Positions 20,720 through 30,228 of a stretch of DNA of 37,796 bases are shown here, in pieces. Within the stretch, counting starts at the first letter, position 1. Every line of letters starts with the position of its first letter. The stretch lies in contig NW_008246142.1 of NCBI RefSeq assembly GCF_000281045.1, forward strand, positions 165,772 through 203,567. The letters are read 5' to 3'. The DNA comes from Saprolegnia diclina VS20 (Eukaryota > Oomycota > Saprolegniomycetes > Saprolegniales > Saprolegniaceae). The notes below the pieces were generated by a model. It did no database searches, had not been told where the DNA came from, and saw only the letters and a program-made list of their open reading frames with translations. Made by a program: the position numbers and the translations under genes.

Positions 20720-21181
20720 TTCCTTGTTTACTGACGGCTTGATGAAGCCAACCTTTGAGGGTGACAAGAGCGAGGGCCTGTAGTCGCCGTTGGGAGATCG
20801 CCCGAGGCCATCGGTGGGCTCACAGGGTATGCTGCCGCGACGACAGACAATAGGCTCGGGCGGTCGGCCAAGGTTGGGCCACGTGAGCTCCGTGTACCTC
20901 TGATATCGCTGGTGCTGGCGCTCGACACGATACGCACGCGCTGGTGGATCTCCCGGACCTTCTGTGGTTTCCTCGGGCAGCGCCTTTTTGCATCTATGAG
21001 GAATGCCTGCAGCAGACTCTCCGCCAACGCTGACCGCTCGAGTGCGACCAAGCCGGCTTCCTATCCACCTCCTCGCCGTCGCCGGATCATGCGTGTCGCT
21101 GCGTCGTCCTTGCCCATGGGCTGTGGAGGTTGGAGCAGCAGTGACGCCATGGCCACGCAGTCTATGTTGTCCATGCACTTG
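20720..21181 (-). CDS. Possible small hypothetical gene
   Basis: The minus strand here shows protein-like frames with high third-position GC. One is LAESLLQAFLIDAKRRCPRK leading into VREIHQRVRIV. Further on, in another frame, is YTELTWPNLGRPPEPIVCRR, then PSLLSPSKVGFIKPSVN. They could be exons of one small gene starting at an ATG near 21181, but I could not settle the splice junctions. No family is recognised. It lies between ABAT and a thioredoxin gene. Confidence 0.3.
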
Positions 21182-21242
21182 TGGCTGCGTTGTCGACGTT
21201 ATGCATCACGTGTTCAGTAGAATTACGGGGATTACATAGCGC

Positions 21243-21575
21243 TTACTTGAGCGACGCAATGAGCGCCTTGAGCTTGTCCTTGTCGGCGCCCGTGAGCGCT
21301 TCAACCTTGACGCCGTTGCGCCAGAACTGGAAGGTGGGCATCGCGCTCACGCCGAGCGCCTCCGAAAGCTCGTCGCTCTCGTCGACGTCGACCTGGAAGA
21401 AGGTGGCGTCCGGCGTCTCGTCGGCGTACCGGTGGAAGATCGGCTTGATGTACTGGCAGGGCGGGCACCACGAGGCCGTAAAGTCGATGACGATGAGGCG
21501 GTCCTTGTACTTGTCCTGGGCGATCTCGGCCTGGAAGGCGGCTTCGCTCGCAAAGTGCTTGTTCTCGACGGCCAT
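21243..21575 (-). CDS. Thioredoxin (WCPPC)
   Basis: A single-exon thioredoxin of 110 aa. Classical features are a beta strand RLIVIDFTASWCPPC with the redox pair Cys37/Cys40, the buried Asp in VIDF, and a cis-Pro loop (SAMPTFQFWRNG). The active site is WCPPC rather than the common WCGPC, a variant that usually shifts redox potential. No targeting peptide follows the chosen ATG at 21575, so it is probably cytosolic. The frame is open far upstream but loses thioredoxin similarity there. CCAAT boxes of both orientations lie 140-160 bp upstream. Confidence 0.93.
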   Translation of the reverse strand: MAVENKHFASEAAFQAEIAQDKYKDRLIVIDFTASWCPPCQYIKPIFHRYADETPDATFFQVDVDESDELSEALGVSAMPTFQFWRNGVKVEALTGADKDKLKALIASLK

Positions 21576-21713
21576 GCTGCTGCGGCTGGTGGAAATAAAT
21601 TCGAAATGAGCGGCCTCAGGCGCAATTATAATAAAATAAGAGCAACTCCCTTCAATTAAATACCGTGAACTCGCGGCCGTTCGGGAACATTGCCATGGTT
21701 TGGATTGGTTCAC

Positions 21714-21734
21714 ACAAATAGAGTTTCGACCAAT
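21714..21734 (-). promoter_or_regulatory. CCAAT-box pair upstream of thioredoxin
   Basis: ATTGG at 21714-21718 and CCAAT at 21730-21734 lie about 140-160 bp upstream of the minus-strand thioredoxin start. Spacing and orientation fit an NF-Y-type promoter element; the function is inferred. Confidence 0.45.
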
Positions 21735-24072
21735 CACAGTGCTAGTACATGCAATCCGGCGTCCCGTTCCCACGTCGCAGTCCAATAAAAGACGCGGGGG
21801 TATGGAAGGAAAGCGCGAGCGGGAGCGATCGTCAGTGAAGGAGGTTCGAGAAGGTTTTAGGAAGTAAATCATTCTAGTAGTAGCAACGCATACTGATATT
21901 TCGAGTGTGCATCAGCCTTTGGACCAAGCGATTATCAAAATGGCGGGAACGCCATCTAAAAATAGATTCTCGACATGAGTGACGCTATTTGAGGTGTGAA
22001 AAGTTACTTTTGAAACGTGAAAAGCTGCTTTTTAAAGCGTTGGGTGCCATGAGCGTTCTGTCGGTTCGTGCTGTTTAGGTCGCTCACTACAACGGTCGCG
22101 CCCCTTCTGGAGTCGGTTTTTGCCGCGGTTGAAGTCGGCGCACGACGAGTGGGCCTTTCGGAGGGTCCCATGGAGAGTCCTCGACACCATAGCTTCGGAC
22201 ATTGTCGCTAGTATGATGGCTACAGTAGCCAGCGCCACGGCCATCTACCTCGATAACAAGCGCGATGGAGGGCAGAGCCGCAACTATACCTGTATGCTGA
22301 GCGCGTTTCGCGTAAGCTTGGTCTTGAGGAAAGTTGGAAAGTTTGCAAACGTGGACTCGCACTCTTTTTCTTTCCTTCTCGCTGGGCTTAGCGACTTGTC
22401 TCGCCCATCCGCAGGTGCTTCTTGCCTCGGATGGGGCATCTCGACGCACTCTAGGATGCTCTTTCGACGTTTAGATTTGGAGAAATCTGCGTAGCCCCTG
22501 GAGGTCGTCGTCGAGAGATATCATCGACTGCGGCGGGTAAAGCTCAAAGATAGCTACATCCACGCCCAGTTCGGCTGTCCAAACACTCCGTCAAGCACGC
22601 TGCTGCATTCGTTGTCCTCTTCATACTGGAGTAACATGTGTAAAAAGACCAACGATAGAGTGCTAACGCGATGCTCGTTGAGCGGTCATTGACGCCACAA
22701 GTGAACTGGAGCTGGTAGCATCAAGCGCTCGGCTTGCTCGTGGCCGTATCACCGTGCCAGAAACTCTGGCATGCATATATCACCTTTGTGGCACAGTACC
22801 AGTACTTAGTGCGCGTAGATATCGAGCTCTTTTGAGGCTTCGGATATCGAGCTCTTTTGAGGCTTCGGATGTGCAAGGCGGGGCTGTTAAGAGCCAGCGT
22901 ATCGGGCTCGCCAAGTTGCTAAGTCGCTTATCTTTATTTCACATTGCTATGCGCGTCGAAGTGGCGCACGGGCGGCTCCCGAACGGGCAAGGATAGATCG
23001 GTCGGCTCGTCTCTGCAATGTCCAACCACGCTGACTACAGTGCGAGCGGTAGTCCGGTTACGCAGGCATATCCATTCGTGCAGGCGGGCCAAAGACATCG
23101 CCACAGTCTCGTTTGCGGTGTTGTGATCGAGAGACACGAACTAGGACGGCTTGACATAGCTCTAGAAATTCAAACATTCTATTGCCATCACTGTCTCTTG
23201 CCCAGAAGGTGTGCTTTTTTCATCCTGGATGCTCAGCCACAAGCGCATTCTGAACAGGGCCCATGACACAGAAACAGCAAGCAGCACGGTAATATACATG
23301 CGACTCGCACAGACGATGCGTGGTGTCTCGCTCGCCACTTCTGCCCCCCATGGGTTGTCGTGGGTATTAGAATATGGAAAAAGGCAATAGTGTTGTCGCC
23401 TACTTTTCCCATGGCATTTGAATATGCTAGTAGCAGTCTTATCTCTTTTGGACGTGTGCACTATCATGTATGGTCCACGTCGACGAGAGTTTCGCTGTGC
23501 TTGGGGACTACGGTCCTGGACGTGCGGACCAGGCCCAAAAAGACATGTCGTATGACATATCGTGAATCCAGTGTGGGCACATGTATCACGATCGTGACAA
23601 GGCAAAGATTCGACGCTTCCAAACGTCAATTTCGATCATTTGGATGTGGCGTGAACCCTTTTAGCGAGCGCATACGGACGGCTATTAGCTCTTGACGGCT
23701 CTAGGACTTTCAGGCGCTTGGGTCTACATCTCGCAACGACCAGCAGACTTGCGATGCACAACGCAGTGCAGACTGCACGCGTAGGGTCGTTGCAGCGCAC
23801 GCAGAGCAGCGAGCGCGTACAGACATTGTCCCATCCAAGAGCCTGTACAGAGACAACGAGTCGCAGCCGCAAAATCAAGCAAAGCGCAGAGAGGCGACGC
23901 GAGGAGCCGCGTCGCATCGAATCTCAATCGACATGTCCCAAATGGCGGTGTTGCATAACATCGACGTCGCATCCTTTGCACGTGGGCCAGGCCCGGCCGA
24001 AACGAGGCGAGCAATCTCCAACGCACAATTCAATTTGCTTTCCAGCAGCATCACCACCACTACACCACCATC
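21735..24072. other. 2.3-kb gene-poor stretch
   Basis: No frame in this stretch has a motif I recognise. It contains a perfect 25-bp tandem duplication at 22818-22867 and several short ATG frames with uneven codon use on both strands. It separates the first thioredoxin gene from the other three. It may be decayed gene or transposon sequence, but no terminal repeats or transposase remnants were seen. Confidence 0.4.
22818..22867. repeat. 25-bp perfect tandem duplication
   Basis: The unit gatatcgagctcttttgagg plus cttcg occurs twice head-to-tail without mismatch. It lies in gene-poor DNA. It looks like a recent slippage or repair duplication. Confidence 0.8.
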
Positions 24073-24408
24073 ATGGGCATTCACATGCAGTCGCTCCACT
24101 CGGAATCTGCATTCCGCAACGAGCTCACGCAAGCCAAGTACAAGGATCACTTGGTCGTTGTCGACTTTAGCGCCGCGGGCTGCCCGCCGTGCCAGTCGAT
24201 GAAGCCGATCGTGGACGACTTGGCCCACAGCCTTGGCAGCGAGGTCGAGTTTCTCGAGATTGACGTGCACGACAGCGTCGAAGTCGCTCAAGCGCTCGGT
24301 ATTGACGTCGTGCCGGTCTTCCAGTTCTGGCGCAACGGCCGCCGCGTCGATACGATGGTCGGCGCCAACCCCGCGCCCTTGAAAGAACTCGTCGCGGCCC
24401 TGAAATAA
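24073..24408 (+). CDS. Thioredoxin-like protein with Gly replacing the active-site Trp (GCPPC)
   Basis: A single-exon thioredoxin fold of 111 aa, clearly related to its neighbours (shared AKYKDHLVVVDFSA, FQFWRNGRRVDTM). At position 36 the near-invariant Trp before the CxxC is Gly, so the site reads AAGCPPC with Cys37 and Cys40. The cis-Pro loop is VVPVFQFW. Acidic residues replace part of the usual VDVDE strand (EIDVHDSVEV). In the family this Trp shapes the substrate groove and redox behaviour, so altered partner choice is likely (inference). The frame is intact, so this is not a pseudogene by sequence. Start ATG 24073. Confidence 0.9.
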   Translation: MGIHMQSLHSESAFRNELTQAKYKDHLVVVDFSAAGCPPCQSMKPIVDDLAHSLGSEVEFLEIDVHDSVEVAQALGIDVVPVFQFWRNGRRVDTMVGANPAPLKELVAALK

Positions 24409-24742
24409 TCGGCTTTTCTAATTAATAACGTCATAATGTTTGTATTCCACAAGATTTTCGTGACGTTATTGGTGCATTGTCCAGAAGGAGCCGCCCGCAA
24501 GTTTCGCATAACGTTACTAGTGGGCACGACAGCAAAAGGTGAGGTGTGCGGTTATCTGTTCTCAATATCGTCTTTCCTGATGGTCGCTTGTTTGTGCTAG
24601 GTACTCGCCAGGCCGTCTTGATGTGTGCCGCTCAAGTTGTCGGATCTCCAGCGAGTCAACTGTGCTTCTAAAGGATTTTTATCGGTAAATGCTAGACAAG
24701 TTTTTAATTGATGGGTAATTACGATGTCGAGATTTGAGGGAC
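24409..24742. other. Convergent intergenic region between two thioredoxin genes
   Basis: This 334-bp AT-rich region separates convergent stop codons. No gene is seen. Confidence 0.5.
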
Positions 24743-24980
24743 TTTACTTGTGCTGATGGAGCAGCCGCTTGAGACCCGTGGGGTCGGCGCCCGTCATCGT
24801 ATCAATCTTCTTGCCGTTGCGATAGAACTGGAACGTCGGCATCGCTCGGATACCGACGGCCGCCGACAGCTCGTCGCTCTCGTCGACGTCGACTTCGATG
24901 AACGCTGCTTCCGGGAGGTCCTTGGCAAAGTCACGGAAGATGGGTTTGATGTACTGGCACGGTGGGCACCACACGGCGCT
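24743..24980 (-). repeat. Inverted repeat arm (thioredoxin copy A)
   Basis: Identical reverse complement of 25589-25826 over 238 bases. The true arm is probably longer, because its partner is cut by the N gap. Confidence 0.9.
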
Positions 24981-25079
24981 AAAGTCGACAACGACCAAGC
25001 GGTCCTTGTACTTGTCGAGGGTGATCTCGTCGCGGAAGGCGGCTTCGGAAGAAAAGTGGAGCTCTTGGACCGACGACAT
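24744..25079 (-). CDS. Thioredoxin (WCPPC), copy A of an inverted pair
   Basis: A single-exon thioredoxin of 111 aa: RLVVVDFSAVWCPPC with Cys38/Cys41, VDVDESDEL, and cis-Pro in RAMPTFQFYRNG. Similar to the gene at 21243-21575 and probably a lineage-specific duplicate. Its last 237 coding bases are identical to the plus-strand copy at 25589-25825. Start ATG 25079; single exon like the other copies. Confidence 0.93.
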   Translation of the reverse strand: MSSVQELHFSSEAAFRDEITLDKYKDRLVVVDFSAVWCPPCQYIKPIFRDFAKDLPEAAFIEVDVDESDELSAAVGIRAMPTFQFYRNGKKIDTMTGADPTGLKRLLHQHK

Positions 25080-25466
25080 GGTGGCGATGGTTGAAATTGA
25101 AAAATGAGGCGTTGTGGGACTCGTCTTTTGGTCTACAACGGGGAACGTCAGAGATCGGCACCATGAAGTCGGGAACCATGCGTCACAAGCTCAAGAGACT
25201 TCGGACAAGGCCTGATTCAAGTGCTAGGAGTGGGCTGTTGTGGACTGGAGTGATCAAAAACGATGTGGTCAGGTGTTTCACATGAGCTCTGGACTTCGTG
25301 CGAATCGGCGGAAGATTTTGCAAACCCTCAAAATGAGCGATGATTGGTCCATCGTGTCTGCGACTCCAGACTTGAGTTCTTCGGAATGCGTGTCACATGG
25401 TAGAGACGAATTTGACTTGTGTACAAGATGACAAGTTCCGATTCGTGGCACATTGCGTCGAAAACA
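25080..25466. promoter_or_regulatory. Region between head-to-head thioredoxin copies
   Basis: This 387-bp region precedes the assembly gap. No gene is supported. It should hold the promoter of copy A and, if the gap is sized correctly, that of copy B. Confidence 0.4.
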
Positions 25467-25588
25467 NNNNNNNNNNNNNNNNNNNNNNNNNNNNNNNNNN
25501 NNNNNNNNNNNNNNNNNNNNNNNNNNNNNNNNNNNNNNNNNNNNNNNNNNNNNNNNNNNNNNNNNNNNNNNNNNNNNNNNNNNNNNNN
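25467..25588. other. Assembly gap (122 N)
   Basis: A run of 122 undetermined bases. It removes the 5' part of the second thioredoxin copy. If both copies are colinear, the missing coding part is about 99 bases, so the copy would start near 25490. Confidence 0.99.
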
Positions 25589-25825
25589 AGCGCCGTGTGG
25601 TGCCCACCGTGCCAGTACATCAAACCCATCTTCCGTGACTTTGCCAAGGACCTCCCGGAAGCAGCGTTCATCGAAGTCGACGTCGACGAGAGCGACGAGC
25701 TGTCGGCGGCCGTCGGTATCCGAGCGATGCCGACGTTCCAGTTCTATCGCAACGGCAAGAAGATTGATACGATGACGGGCGCCGACCCCACGGGTCTCAA
25801 GCGGCTGCTCCATCAGCACAAGTAA
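25589..25825 (+). CDS. Thioredoxin (WCPPC), copy B, 5' end lost in gap
   Basis: The visible part begins SAVWCPPCQYIKPIF and continues to the stop. It is identical at the DNA level to copy A over 238 bases, including one base after the stop codon, then diverges at once. About 33 N-terminal residues must lie in the N gap. It may be a true young inverted duplicate or a scaffolding artefact of one gene. Divergent 3' flanks argue for two loci or two haplotypes. Confidence 0.8.
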   Translation, partial: SAVWCPPCQYIKPIFRDFAKDLPEAAFIEVDVDESDELSAAVGIRAMPTFQFYRNGKKIDTMTGADPTGLKRLLHQHK

Positions 25826-25947
25826 ATCATAATGTATCAACCCATTCTGCACTTTAGAGTAAAAGGTGGAAGCGGTTCAAAGTCGTTGTGATGACCTCAA
25901 ATGCGACCGACTTCTCTGAGGTTGCCAAATTCAAATACGGACGTTTG

Positions 25948-25968
25948 ATTGGTCCAATTGCCACCAAT
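25948..25968 (+). promoter_or_regulatory. Cluster of three CCAAT/ATTGG boxes
   Basis: ATTGG at 25948-25952, CCAAT at 25954-25958 and CCAAT at 25964-25968 lie 42-62 bp before the TrmL-like ATG at 26010. Likely core promoter elements (inference). Confidence 0.45.
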
Positions 25969-26009
25969 GGGCATTGAGTGTACTTTTGCTTCGAGTGGTG
26001 TCGGCCGCG

Positions 26010-26474
26010 ATGTTCCAGCTCGCGCTCTTCCAGCCGCGGATTCCGCCCAACTGCGGCAATATCATCCGGCTTGCGGCCAACAACGGCTGCATCTTGCACC
26101 TCATCGAACCGTTCGGCTTTAGCCTCGACGAGAAGAGCGTGCGGCGCGCGGGTCTCGACTACCACGACATGGCCACCATTCGGCGCCACAAGGACTTTGA
26201 AGCGTTTAGCGCCGCCGTGACCGGACACCGCCTCTTGGCGTGTACGACCAAAGGTAGCCGACCGTACACGGACATTGCGTACCAGCCAGGCGACGTTCTG
26301 CTCTTTGGCTCCGAGACGACGGGGCTCCCGGACGACATCCGCAACAACATTCCGGCCGAGCACCGCATTCGCATTCCGATGATGGCAGGCGCGCGGAGCA
26401 TGAACCTCGCCAACTCGGTGTCTATCATAAGCTACGAAGCGTGGCGACAGCACGACTTCGTCGGCGGTGTGTAA
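26010..26474 (+). CDS. TrmL-type tRNA (cytidine/uridine-34 2'-O)-methyltransferase, SPOUT family
   Basis: A SAM-dependent SPOUT RNA 2'-O-methyltransferase of 154 aa, close in length to bacterial TrmL, which methylates wobble nucleotide 34 of leucine tRNAs. Motifs in order: [40 protein letters not shown], the knot motif [11 protein letters not shown], and [20 protein letters not shown]. The first ATG at 26010 starts directly at the domain and there is no clear targeting peptide. A bacterial-style protein without introns in this nuclear window may derive from organellar or horizontal transfer, but single-exon genes are common here, so this is not proof. Confidence 0.93.
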   Translation: MFQLALFQPRIPPNCGNIIRLAANNGCILHLIEPFGFSLDEKSVRRAGLDYHDMATIRRHKDFEAFSAAVTGHRLLACTTKGSRPYTDIAYQPGDVLLFGSETTGLPDDIRNNIPAEHRIRIPMMAGARSMNLANSVSIISYEAWRQHDFVGGV

Positions 26475-27863
26475 CATGAACCCTAAGCATCTCAAAGGCA
26501 CAAAATGTCTGTGTGCAATTCGACCAAACCCATCAGTACTGCTGCACATTCGAGCCCAATTGGCACGGCGCGTTGTGTCGTTGGTGTGGAAGGTATATCA
26601 TGTTCCCACAAGAAGCAAGGCTTTTCTATCCATGGGCCACAGGACGATCAAGGGTGTAAGAACAATCCGGGTTCTATGCCCTTGGTATGATGGTGGAATT
26701 GATGCCATCTTATGTGCGACAAGCTCACGCATTTGATATTCGCCTTGCACCACGACTTCCAGTGGACACTACTGTAGTCGCAAAAGGTTCCTTACCGAGT
26801 CCAGACGTTGGTTTTCTCAAGCGTTGCGATGCTTGGGAGTGAAAGGACCTGCTCTTGCACCTCAACTGGAGCCGCAAGCGTCTCGAACGGCTCGGTGAAC
26901 ACAAGCAGCATCTGTAGCAAGTCTCTGTGCATACAAAGGCTTCGTTGAGAAGGAAGAGCTCGGCTTGGCAACACGAGGCAAGTCTGAGGTACGTACTCAT
27001 TGCACGCTGCTTGCACACCACCACTACAGCCTCTATATGTATACGCTTGGTCTCATTGCCACAAAGGGTACTCGGAATGCGGAGAAACTTGAATACACGA
27101 AACGAAACGCAGGCAGTCACAGACAACGAGAATGACTACCCAAACTCTGGTAGCGGATGGAACACTTCTAGTACCGACAGCAGTGGTAGCGACGCTTTCC
27201 AGTCCGCGCTTGGCACTTCGTCTGCAAAGCTTACATCTCAAGTGACTTGAAAGCCACGTGCCACCAGTCCACAACCACGGTGACATGAGGACAAGAGTGC
27301 ATGCTACCTCAACCCAGGATGATCTATCAATTCGAACGTTAGAGCCATCTCGAGCGCTCCACTGCAGACAATGGCACTGGAGTGCGGAGTCTCCAATTTC
27401 GATCTCATCTAATCGCCCTTCCCAGTGGACGGGCTGCGACTGCTTGTCTCCGTCGCGAGGGACCTTGCTCCCGTGCATTGATTTGGCAGCGACCCACCAA
27501 CATTCTTTTTGCGCGCTTGACCTTGCCGTCAACAGGACTTCCGCACCAGTGTACGTGGGTGGTTGTGACGTCTTGGGTAGAGCAAGATTTAGTAGGTCTG
27601 CAATTATGCTACGGCCGCTTTTCTTGGCGCTGGCAAGAAATAGCTCCTTTAGCTTAGAAGCTTGGACCCGCTTGTGGGGTCACAAGTCGCACACCATTTG
27701 CGATGAAGGCAATCGAAATCGTGTTAGCGTGACGCACACACGCATGTACGGGGGTTTCCACCACTGACGACGCGTATCCGGACGATCGCTATCCGGTTAA
27801 TCGAAACATTCGTCGGAGTTCCAAAGCATTTGGGGGAGACAGAAAGAGGCGACGTAGACGAAA
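26475..27863. other. 1.4-kb stretch, possible gene remnant on minus strand
   Basis: No gene is secure. On the minus strand, 26792-26940 reads like coding sequence (LLQMLLVFTEPFETLAAPVE, then VLSLPSIATLEKTNVWTR) and ends at a GTAAGG donor-like site. A second protein-like frame lies near 27300-27520 (SQPVHWEGRLDEIEIGDSAL). I could not join them or name a family. They may be exons of an unknown gene or a decayed copy. Confidence 0.35.
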
Positions 27864-28386
27864 ATGATGCTCCAAACCACCAAGGCGCTGGCCAAGGCCG
27901 TCAAGACGCAGGCGCCGGCCCACGTCCGCTTGGTCTCCTACACGGAGCGCCAGGCGAAGCTCGGTCGCCCCGTCTCGCCGCACGTCGAAATCTACGCGTT
28001 CCCGGTCACGGCCATCGCGTCCATCACGAACCGTGCGACCGGCGTCGCCTTGACGGGCGGCTTCGCCTCGGCGGCCTTTGTCTCGCTCGTCGGCGCTGAC
28101 GTCCCGGCCTTGATCTACGCCGCCCAGGACATCATCCCGTTCTTCGCGCCCCTCTCCAAGTTCTGCGTCGCTTTCCCCGTGACGTACCACTCGCTCAACG
28201 CGATCCGTGGCGCCGTACGATATCCTTGTCGTCTCTCGAATATGTGGCTCATGGCATGGATAGGTCTGGAGCCAGAAACCCGAGATGCTCACGGTGTCCC
28301 AGGCCGCGCAGTCGAGCCAGGGCCTTTTGGCCGCGGCCGGTGTCGTTGGCATTGGCGCTGCCTGCTACACCATCAAGCGTGATTAA
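27864..28386 (+). CDS. SDHC: Succinate dehydrogenase cytochrome b560 subunit (SDHC)
   Basis: Membrane anchor subunit of mitochondrial complex II, binding ubiquinone and heme b. Exons 27864-28214 and 28264-28386 (49-nt intron) give 157 aa. After a presequence-like start, the family signature RPVSPHVEIYAF appears, then SITNRATGV, where the Ser and Arg match the quinone-site S-x-x-x-R. Next come two hydrophobic helices and FPVTYHSLNAIRGAVW, whose His is the likely heme ligand. The second exon supplies the third helix (GLLAAAGVVGIGAACYTIKR). The usual HLxWD after the heme His reads GAVWS, a mild deviation. Confidence 0.93.
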
Positions 28387-28965
28387 AGCTCGCGTCGAAC
28401 AGAGATAGCCGGCCACGGTTTGCGCCGTAGTAACTCTCTGATCAATGTAAGCTATCCGATTGTTGTTGCATGAAGATATGCCTTGCGTCTACCCTCCGGC
28501 GCCATGCGCTGATACGGCAAGCTGCGATGAAAATGCCCAGGTGCCCACCTACTCGGCCTTCTGTCGAGAATACGAATCGAGATGCCTGTGCTTGCCTGCC
28601 ATCGTCTGCATTTCGAGCACCGATGTAGCGCCTCGCTCTGGTACTTCCGACGCCAGTTCGGTACGCGAAGACGGTGGCGCAAGCGACAGCGCCCAGCTGG
28701 ACGGACCCTTCCATCCTCACGCGGGCCTTATCGCTGGCAAAGAGCCAAGATCGCAGGTAGCCACGCGCTTCTATGTGCAACACGGTCGACGACGAGGAAG
28801 AACGTACCCATCGCTTCGGGCAGTCGACTTCGCCAGCGCTCTTCTCGGCACCTTGTCGGTCGAGCATGATTTCCGGGAAATGTTGAAAAGAACGGTATTT
28901 TCACCACTTTTACGCTCTTATTTTGGCCAATGGGCGTTTCACGTGTTTTCATTTTGGACCCCAAG
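28387..28965. other. Intergenic, SDHC to profilin
   Basis: No supported gene. Plus-strand frames here lack motifs. A CCAAT box lies at about 28927-28931, about 35 bp before the profilin-like ATG. Confidence 0.4.
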
Positions 28966-29510
28966 ATGGCAGCAGTCCCGCCCGAGACGGATGTGGTCGG
29001 CCTCGTCGACGCCATGAAGGCGCAGAAGGAGTGGACGAAGGCGATCGTGTTCGACCACGAAGGCAACTTCATCGCTGGTACCGTGAAGCCGCTTGATGGC
29101 GAGATCAGGTAGCCCGTGCATGCCAGTGCAGGTGAAGGCTCATGGTCTGCCCGTAGCGCGTACTTGCGTCTCTACGACGACCGTGACACGACGATGGGCA
29201 CGGGTATCGTCTTTCTCAACGAGCAATATGACGTCCATCGCTTCCACCCGCCGCTCATCTATGGGCGCAAGGGCGACCCGGCCAAGGAAGAAGGCGAGGG
29301 CATTGCGCTTTGCAAGGTCGAGAAGAAGGTGCCTGTCTACTGCATGATCACATACGTATTCCCGACGCTCTCTGCCCGCGTTGTGCCTCAGCTCCAGGCA
29401 TTTTGCGCCCAGCACCGTACGTCATCTCTACGTGTTGAAGGTCGTTGTCTCATGCAGATGTGTGCATTAGTGGCGCAGTAAAGTATGATCCACGATTTGA
29501 TCATCGCTAG
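28966..29510 (+). CDS. Profilin-like actin-binding protein
   Basis: Exons 28966-29108, 29157-29416 and 29458-29510 give 151 aa, with all joins in phase. N-terminal EWTKAIVFDHEGNFIAGT resembles the profilin AAIVGHDGSVWA strand. The C-terminal half (GIALCKVEKKVPVYCMITYV, then VVPQLQAFCAQH) follows the profilin pattern of IxK...K...TY....P...VV..L. Profilins bind monomeric actin and poly-proline proteins. The protein is longer and more divergent than fungal or animal profilins. The last exon adds a short basic tail and its 41-nt intron ends in CAG. The stop is 47 bp from the convergent B9D2 stop. Confidence 0.7.
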
Positions 29511-29557
29511 CATCTCGTGCAGTTCAAATGAGTCGTGAGCGATTTAAGTTACGTGGT

Positions 29558-30228
29558 TTACAAAGCGCCGAACGTTGTCTGTCGTGTCCAGCCGCTCAGT
29601 AGCACCTGCAATTCGAGCACGACGTAGCCTGTCGTCTCGGTGCAGAGATCGTAGCGACTCGAACCTCCCGTATGCACGATCGAGGGGTCCACGAGGCGGG
29701 GGGCGCCAAAGAACATGGTGCATAGACGATCTGTGATGGAGCTGGCGTTGCCGATGGGCCGCCACGTCGGACATTCGACCGAGATGCAGCCTGTCGTCGT
29801 GGGCACGCGGCAGGTGCCATATCCGCCTAGCACGAGCGACATGATGCTACTAGTACACAATACTACTAGAGATGACGCGTACATAGCTCCTTGCGGTCGT
29901 GCGCGTCAATGTGCCAGACCTCGACCGCAATCTGTGGCCAGCCCGTGATCGACGACGTTGCCAGATGAATGTCGATCGGGTGCGCCCAAAGCATCTCGAC
30001 GCCGCACGCACCAAGCTAGAGGGCCTCATGAGACCTCGATGGAAGACGAGCATTCGCCGGTACTACCTGCGCCGCCTCCATGGTGGCCAGCTGGGTCTGG
30101 CCCTTGTCCTCACCGCGGACGATGCTCCAGTAGTGGTCGTCCTTGACGAGCCGCCAAATGCAGTACAAGCTCTGCCGATCGTACTGCGCGCCGCCGACGA
30201 GCTCGCCCAGAACGTGGACTTGAGGCAT
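29558..30228 (-). CDS. B9D2: B9 domain-containing protein 2 (ciliary transition zone)
   Basis: B9D2 is a core part of the MKS/B9 module at the ciliary transition zone, where it gates entry to the cilium. Exons 30228-30067, 30015-29883 and 29826-29558 give 187 aa in phase. The B9 domain starts at residue 2: VHVLGELVGGAQYDRQSLYC, IVRGEDKGQTQLA. It continues WAHPIDIHLATSSITGWPQI and the diagnostic GYGTCRVP...CPTWRPIG, and ends TGGSSRYDLCTETTGYVVLE. The last motifs separate B9D2 from B9D1 and MKS1. Its presence implies a flagellated stage such as zoospores. Confidence 0.93.
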
